A stretch of DNA of 43,075 nt from Pseudomonadales bacterium. GTDB taxonomy: Bacteria; Pseudomonadota; Gammaproteobacteria; Pseudomonadales; Azotimanducaceae. The stretch lies in assembly GCA_007131295.1 (NCBI GenBank), contig SLQW01000119.1, positions 1-43,075 on the forward strand, in the 5' to 3' direction. The notes under the pieces are model-generated. The model saw only the letters and a list, made by a program, of their open reading frames with translations. It was not told the origin of the DNA and did not search any database. Positions 38,496 to 43,075 of the stretch are shown piece by piece. Within the stretch, counting starts at the first letter, position 1. Every line of letters begins with the position of its first letter. Position numbers and translations under genes: made by a program.

Positions 38496-38574
38496 TGTTT
38501 CGGGCTCCACGCAGATGAGTCGGCAGGCGCCATTGTGCACCAGTGAGGCGCGCGGCGTCGGCCCTGCAAAGGAG

Positions 38575-39699
38575 TCAGGGCCCCCGTGGTCGCTCCCGTA
38601 GCGCTAAGTCGCCTTCGACTTCCCTAGCGAGCCAATCGGTGACTGCTGCGGTGTCGCCGCGAAATACGATGCGGTGGGCCTTCTGCCGCAGCTGGTAGTC
38701 GTACATGGGATCGTAATACTCGGCGAGCAAGCGAGTTATCCAGCCCCGATGATGGTGCGCGTCGCCCGTTGCGGCGTGGCGGGCGAGAGCGTCCTCGAGC
38801 ATAGCGACGAGTTCCTGGTGGCGAGCGCCACCGAGGCGCTTGCGGATACGGTGCAGAGCACTGCGCAGCCAGTCGGCAAAGGTTTCGAATGCATCGTCAC
38901 GGCAAACGGACCGGCGTTCGCTGAGACCGGCGACGATGTATGCCTCCAGGGTGATGGTGACCCGCTGCTCCAATGGCGCTTCCACCAGTGCGATGGGAGC
39001 TTCGGCCATGTTTCTTATCAGGGGTTCAGGCAGGCTCAGGCGTCCGATGTTGCGTGACTCGTCCTCGACCACCAGCGGATGCTCGCCGCCGGCGGCGAGC
39101 TCGAGCAGGCGGATGGCCAGTGCATTCTCGAACCCGGCAGGGGGAGGTTGCGGTGTGATGCGGCTGCCGAATGCGGAACCGCGATGTCGCGCCAGGCCTT
39201 CAAGGTCCAGGCTGCGGTGGATGCGCTCGAGGATCCGCGTTTTGCCGGTGCCGGTGCGGCCGCCGAGGAGCCGCAGCGGCAGCGTGGGCGCAACGCGATC
39301 GATGAGGGCAAGCAGATGCTGCCGCAGAGCCTTGTAGCCCCCCTCGATGCGCGGCCGAGCGCGTCCCTCGGCCGCCAGCCAGGCCCGGACGATGGCGGAG
39401 CGCTGCCCTCCACGCCAGCAGTAAATGACCCCGTCCGGATGGGCATCGGCCCAGGCGCACCAGGCCGCGACGCGCGCTGCGCGGACGTCCCCCGCGACCA
39501 GGCGATGACCGAGCTCGACGGCGGCTTCGGCACCCGCTTGCTTGTAGCGCAGGCCGACTTCATGTCGTTCGCGGTCTTCGAGCAGGGGAATGTTGGTCGC
39601 GGTCGGAAAGGCGCCGCGAGCGTATTCCTGAGGCGCGCGCAGGTCCAACATGGGTGTTGCGGCGAGGAACATGCGGTCGAAATCGGTGGCCTGGATCAC
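38575..39699 (-). CDS. mnmH: tRNA 2-selenouridine synthase
   Basis: A 374-residue enzyme (also called SelU/YbbB) that geranylates and selenates 2-thiouridine at the wobble position of certain tRNAs. The N-terminal rhodanese domain holds the active C94 in YCWRGGQRS; the second domain has a Walker A loop GGRTGTGKT (146-154). The C-terminal helical part is complete (YYDPMYDYQLRQK). The selenium donor enzyme SelD is not in this window. The gene is 79 bp upstream of the SDR gene with the same orientation. The length matches the family. Confidence 0.94.
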   Translation of the reverse strand: MIQATDFDRMFLAATPMLDLRAPQEYARGAFPTATNIPLLEDRERHEVGLRYKQAGAEAAVELGHRLVAGDVRAARVAAWCAWADAHPDGVIYCWRGGQRSAIVRAWLAAEGRARPRIEGGYKALRQHLLALIDRVAPTLPLRLLGGRTGTGKTRILERIHRSLDLEGLARHRGSAFGSRITPQPPPAGFENALAIRLLELAAGGEHPLVVEDESRNIGRLSLPEPLIRNMAEAPIALVEAPLEQRVTITLEAYIVAGLSERRSVCRDDAFETFADWLRSALHRIRKRLGGARHQELVAMLEDALARHAATGDAHHHRGWITRLLAEYYDPMYDYQLRQKAHRIVFRGDTAAVTDWLAREVEGDLALRERPRGP

Positions 39700-39727
39700 G
39701 GTTCGAGCGCCCGCCCGCAGCGGTTGA

Positions 39728-41440
39728 TCACGGCACGTCGTCAGTTACGGTCTGACCGTTGCTGAACAGCTCCAGGTGCTCGCGCAGCAGGGGTAGATAG
39801 TCGGGTCCGCCGTCGTCGCGGCGTTCCGCCTCGGCTTCGGCCACTGCAATTGCCTGGCGCTGAATGTCTACGGCGCGTTCGAAGTTGCCATTCGCGGCAT
39901 GGGATGCTGCCCAGGTGTCCAGATAGGCTGCGTTCATGGCTGCCACCCGGTCGCGGGTCATGAGCGCTTCCATGAGTGCGAGGCCGTGCTCGGGATCACG
40001 CAGGTCACGCTGTTCGGCGACCACAAGCACCCAGGCCACGGTATTGATCGTGTCGGCATCGGTCGTGCTTGCCGCCGCGCTCTTGAGCCACTCGATCGCG
40101 GCCTCCGGATCGCGGGCGACGTGCTCGCCTCGCGCCAGCAGGGTGCCGAGGAGCAACTGCGCCTGCGGCGAGTCGCCGGAGGTCGCAGCTTCGCGCAGCC
40201 ACTGCAGGGCGCGGTCATCGAAATCGGTGCCATCATCTATGCTGAGCAGGTGGCGGACATAGAAAAGCTGGCCCTCGGCGTGCCCGCCCTCGGCTGCCCG
40301 TTCCAGCAGCTGTACCGCGGCATCGCGATCCTTGCCCACGAACTGACCGTTGTAGCGCAGCCGTGCGAGTAGAACCATGGCGTCCAGATTGTCCCGGTCC
40401 GCGGCCTGGCGCAGCAATTCGACACCTGCAGGCTGGTTTTCGCTGCCGAAGTGTCCCGAGAGATAGAGCTGCGCCAGGTTATAGAGCGCCGTCGAGGAGC
40501 CCTGGCCCACCGCAAGAAGAAATTGATCGACGGCCGCGTCGATGAGCTGTTCCGATTCCTCGTCGGAGCGGCTGCCAGCGATGACGCCGTAGACCACGCC
40601 GAGCATCTCGCGTGCGATCACGTTGCCTTCGGCGCTGGCACGTTGCAGCCAGTGCACGGCCTGCACGGCGCTTTCCGAGGTACCCCTATGCCAGAGACGG
40701 ATGGCGTAAGCCGTCTGCGCCGCGGCGTCGCCATCCCGGGCGCGAGCGGCGATCAGCTCCGACGGCCGCGGTGCATCATCCCCGAGGACGCGTCGCGTGG
40801 CCTGATAGGTAGGCGTGAGGTCGAACCACAGTTCCCTGAGGGCGTCCTGGTCGCGGCGCCGCGCTTTGAGGACCAGCGCCAGCGTTCCTTCCGCGTCGTC
40901 ACCATGGTAGAGCGCGCCAGCGACTTCCTGGCGCTGACCGGTCAGCCAAACGAAGGCTTCGGTGGCGGAAACGACCTGCCAGGGGTTGTCGGCCGTACCG
41001 TCGCCAGAGGCGTCGATGGCAGAGGCCAGCGCCGTCAGTGCATGCCGATGAAAATCGCCGCGCTCGGTCTCGCCGACCGCGTAGGCGAGGCGCTGTCTGA
41101 TCTCATGTGCACGCAGATCGCCGTAGTAGGCGTCGAGCATGTCGCCGGTCAGACGCTTGAGGTCCTCGCGGTCGCTGCGCTCGCGAGCCTCCGCCTGGGC
41201 CTCTTCCAGCCTCGCCAGCCGGCTGGCAAAGTCGGAGCGTTGCAGGAAGGCCTCGGGAAGCGCCTCCCAGGCATCGCTGCTGCCGTCGGCAAGGGCTGCG
41301 ACGAGCTGGTCGTAGCGGTCAACATCTGGCGCTCCCGAACCGACGGTGGCACAGCCGTACGCCAACAGCGCGCCGGTGAACAGTCCGACACTATTTCGAA
41401 AGATCGCTGAGCGGTCCACTGACGACGGGGAAGATTGCAT
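39728..41440 (-). CDS. Sel1/TPR-like repeat lipoprotein
   Basis: A 570-residue exported protein. The N-terminus has a hydrophobic segment ending in GALLAYGC, giving a probable lipobox cysteine at position 30, so it would be a periplasmic lipoprotein. From about residue 230 to 480 it carries Sel1-like repeats ([71 protein letters not shown]), which form alpha/alpha solenoids for protein binding. The first 200 residues are helical with no recognised domain. No catalytic site is present. Its start lies 124 bp from the divergent msrA start. A second, similar repeat protein follows msrA. Confidence 0.83.
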   Translation of the reverse strand: MQSSPSSVDRSAIFRNSVGLFTGALLAYGCATVGSGAPDVDRYDQLVAALADGSSDAWEALPEAFLQRSDFASRLARLEEAQAEARERSDREDLKRLTGDMLDAYYGDLRAHEIRQRLAYAVGETERGDFHRHALTALASAIDASGDGTADNPWQVVSATEAFVWLTGQRQEVAGALYHGDDAEGTLALVLKARRRDQDALRELWFDLTPTYQATRRVLGDDAPRPSELIAARARDGDAAAQTAYAIRLWHRGTSESAVQAVHWLQRASAEGNVIAREMLGVVYGVIAGSRSDEESEQLIDAAVDQFLLAVGQGSSTALYNLAQLYLSGHFGSENQPAGVELLRQAADRDNLDAMVLLARLRYNGQFVGKDRDAAVQLLERAAEGGHAEGQLFYVRHLLSIDDGTDFDDRALQWLREAATSGDSPQAQLLLGTLLARGEHVARDPEAAIEWLKSAAASTTDADTINTVAWVLVVAEQRDLRDPEHGLALMEALMTRDRVAAMNAAYLDTWAASHAANGNFERAVDIQRQAIAVAEAEAERRDDGGPDYLPLLREHLELFSNGQTVTDDVP

Positions 41441-41563
41441 CGCATCGAGCCTGAACTGCTATGGGATGATGATAGCAGAGCCGTGCCCGGGGCGGCCGGT
41501 AGCGTTGCACGGCGGGGGGCGTCTATAGTCGGATTTCTGTTCCATTGCAGGAGCGAGGTTCCT

Positions 41564-42214
41564 ATGACTCTGTTCCGCAAGCCGGTAGCCATAGTGGGTC
41601 CCGATGAAGCCTTAGCCGGCCGCAGCGAAGCCATGCCGGTTCCGGACGCGCATTACGTGCACGGGCGACCGCTCAAGCCGCCGTTTCCCGATGACACCGA
41701 AACTGCCGTGTTCGGACTCGGCTGCTTCTGGGGTGCCGAACGTTGTTTCTGGCAGACTTCCGGCGTCTGGACGACCGCAGTCGGCTATGCCGGTGGTTAC
41801 ACGCCGAATCCCACCTACGAGGAAGTCTGCAGCGGGCTCACCGGGCACGCCGAAGTGGTGCTGGTCGTGTTCAAGCCGCAAGAAGTCAGCTTCGAACAAC
41901 TGCTGAAGACGTTCTTCGAGGCCCACGATCCGACCCAGGGTATGCGCCAGGGCAACGATGTGGGCACCCAGTACCGATCCTGCATTCTCACCACATCTCC
42001 GGCCCAGGCCAGCGCGGCGCCCGCGGTGCTCGAGGCCTATGCTCGCGAGCTGGGGACGGCGGGCTATGGTGAGGTGACCACCGAGATTGCTGGCTGTGAC
42101 GCGTTCTATTACGCGGAGCCCTACCATCAGCAATATCTGGCCAAGGTGCCGAATGGCTACTGTGGCCTCGGCGGTACCGGTGTGCGCTGTCCCGATCTTG
42201 CCGCCATATCCTGA
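41564..42214 (+). CDS. msrA: Peptide methionine-(S)-S-oxide reductase
   Basis: A 216-residue thioredoxin-dependent repair enzyme that reduces S-epimers of methionine sulfoxide in proteins. The catalytic cysteine is C54 in the GCFWGAE motif. Resolving cysteines C200 (GYCGLGG) and C209 (VRCPDL) match the three-Cys E. coli type. Other family motifs are [23 protein letters not shown] (split here: [23 protein letters not shown]) and [10 protein letters not shown]. No signal peptide is seen, so it is cytoplasmic. The ATG with GGAGCGAGG upstream is used; upstream in-frame codons lie in the intergenic region. Its 3' end overlaps the end of the convergent repeat-protein gene by about 58 bases. Confidence 0.96.
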   Translation: MTLFRKPVAIVGPDEALAGRSEAMPVPDAHYVHGRPLKPPFPDDTETAVFGLGCFWGAERCFWQTSGVWTTAVGYAGGYTPNPTYEEVCSGLTGHAEVVLVVFKPQEVSFEQLLKTFFEAHDPTQGMRQGNDVGTQYRSCILTTSPAQASAAPAVLEAYARELGTAGYGEVTTEIAGCDAFYYAEPYHQQYLAKVPNGYCGLGGTGVRCPDLAAIS

Positions 42215-43075
42215 CGGGGGCGCTCATCGTCTAGCGTCTCCGCCAGCGCCAGCAGGCGCGACCGTGCCGAGGCCTCCGATTGTGCGTCGACGCGACGCAG
42301 CGCCAGTTCCAGGGCGGCGCTTGCCTCTCGGCGCTGGTCGCTTGCCAACAGCGCCTCGACCCAGGTGACGTAGCAGACGGCACACGCCTCGGAGGGTGAA
42401 CGCTCGAGCAGCCAGTGTTCGAGCAGTGCTGCAGCGAACGCAGGGTCCTGGAGAGATTCCGGATTGTGGGTCAGCGATCGCGCCAGGTCGTGGGCATGCC
42501 CCAGACCCGCGGGGTTGCGCGCTGCCTGCCGCCATAGCTCCCGAGCCCGGTCGTGATCCCGGGAAAAGTAGCGCCCGACAGCGTGCAGATCGCCCTTGAG
42601 GCCGATGCTGCGGGCATCTCCGTCGGCGACGTTGGCAAGCAGGGCCGCCGCGGCCACGGAGTCCTCGGCGGCATTTTCGAGCAGGGCCCAGTTGGCGTAG
42701 TCATAGCGTCCGGCAACATCGCCGAGAGCATGCAGGCGGCGATAGTAGTCGCGTGCCCGCAACGGATCCTGCGCGATGTGGCGGCCATCACGGTGCAGGG
42801 CTGCCAGCATGCGGAGTGCGTCGGCGTTGTCCTCGGCAGCGGCCGCATCCAGCAGGGCAAGGCCCGTTGCCGAATCACCCTGGAGTACCTGCAGATAACC
42901 CAGGCGGTAGCTGCCGTAGTCGTACCCGGACTGCGCCGCGCGCCGGTAGGCCCGCTCCGCTTCTGCCAGAGCGCGGGCCCGTTCTTCACCGTCCCGCTCT
43001 TCTGCCAGGGCCCAGAATTGGTCCCCTAGCAGCGCGTCGGCCACCTGGTTGCCGACGCTGGCTGCCTCGAACAGC
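42157..43075 (-). CDS. Sel1/TPR-like repeat protein, N-terminus outside window
   Basis: The reading frame remains open to the right edge, where the sequence reads [17 protein letters not shown], so the true start lies outside. At least 305 residues are seen. Sel1-type repeats such as [40 protein letters not shown] and [16 protein letters not shown] are recognisable, so it is a solenoid scaffold and paralogue-like to the lipoprotein left of msrA. The C-terminal part contains the pair ACAVC. The frame ends in TAG within the 3' end of msrA, giving an antisense overlap of 58 bases. Confidence 0.8.
   Translation of the reverse strand, partial: LFEAASVGNQVADALLGDQFWALAEERDGEERARALAEAERAYRRAAQSGYDYGSYRLGYLQVLQGDSATGLALLDAAAAEDNADALRMLAALHRDGRHIAQDPLRARDYYRRLHALGDVAGRYDYANWALLENAAEDSVAAAALLANVADGDARSIGLKGDLHAVGRYFSRDHDRARELWRQAARNPAGLGHAHDLARSLTHNPESLQDPAFAAALLEHWLLERSPSEACAVCYVTWVEALLASDQRREASAALELALRRVDAQSEASARSRLLALAETLDDERPRQDMAARSGQRTPVPPRPQ

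Noticed and set aside
1-43075. Insertion sequence, prophage or defence island
   Set aside because: No transposase, integrase, phage structural, restriction, toxin-antitoxin or nuclease-helicase gene set was recognised on either strand. The only mobile-looking features are the REP-like repeats.

Overview
The window is a compact, GC-rich chromosomal segment with short gaps, many overlapping start/stop codons and no phage, transposase, CRISPR or RNA gene that I could recognise. The gene content (OxyR with both redox cysteines, ArfB, MsrA, MnmH, glutamine-dependent NadE, a DUF2868/DUF3482 pair, cytochrome c5, SapC, SAH-responsive ArsR-type regulator) points to an aerobic proteobacterium, most likely a free-living gammaproteobacterium. 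That placement is inference from gene families; no marker gene was aligned.

Layout. 1-9.2 kb: sulfur/methyl-cycle region. mtnB-mtnD (methionine salvage) run leftwards off the edge. A SapC-family gene and a DEDDh exonuclease follow, then a repeat-filled gap, then sahR-ahcY (SAH sensor and SAH hydrolase) under a 26-bp perfect palindrome, a divergent MDR reductase, a methionine aminotransferase (YbdL type) and an omega-amidase (YafV type), and a small secreted protein. 9.2-13.1 kb: a cytochrome c5-like lipoprotein and a catabolic-looking set (two NTF2/SnoaL-like proteins divergent from an SDR and a Rieske oxygenase). 13.1-17.2 kb: housekeeping genes arfB, nadE, an RluA-type pseudouridine synthase and a GST. 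17.3-22 kb: redox-stress region: alcohol dehydrogenase-oxyR, convergent with a rubrerythrin / two-cluster Fe-S protein / DUF3501 operon that has a strong internal terminator. 22-28.6 kb: metabolic accessory genes: a creatinase/DoeA-like M24 hydrolase, an aldehyde dehydrogenase, a LysR regulator, a broken alanine dehydrogenase fragment, a third NTF2-like protein, an alpha/beta hydrolase and a LLM (F420-type) oxidoreductase. 28.7-34 kb: a membrane protein with a J-like N-terminus, a membrane-anchored paraoxonase-like propeller, and a eukaryote-like isoleucyl-tRNA synthetase. 34-39.7 kb: an operon-like leftward run of mnmH, SDR, enoyl-CoA hydratase-like, DUF2868 and a DUF3482 GTPase. 39.7 kb to the end: two Sel1/TPR-like repeat proteins flanking msrA.

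How the genes work together. The left part forms a coherent methyl-cycle module: SAH made by methyltransferases is cleaved by AhcY, with SahR the likely SAH-sensing repressor, while MtnB, MtnD, the aminotransferase and the amidase recycle methylthioadenosine carbon and the 2-oxo acid by-product of transamination. The middle part is a peroxide/iron stress module (OxyR, rubrerythrin, Fe-S reductase-like protein, DUF3501).

The non-coding structure is the least ordinary part: an 11-bp minisatellite before sapC, a 75-bp tandem array with a hairpin core after the exonuclease, and a dispersed REP-like element present near 3.1-3.3 kb and again at 34.07-34.19 kb. I did not find an unmistakable new defence or biosynthetic system. 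The best candidates for new biology are the SahR operator region, the rubrerythrin/Fe-S/DUF3501 operon, the DUF2868-GTPase pair and the J-like/propeller pair.
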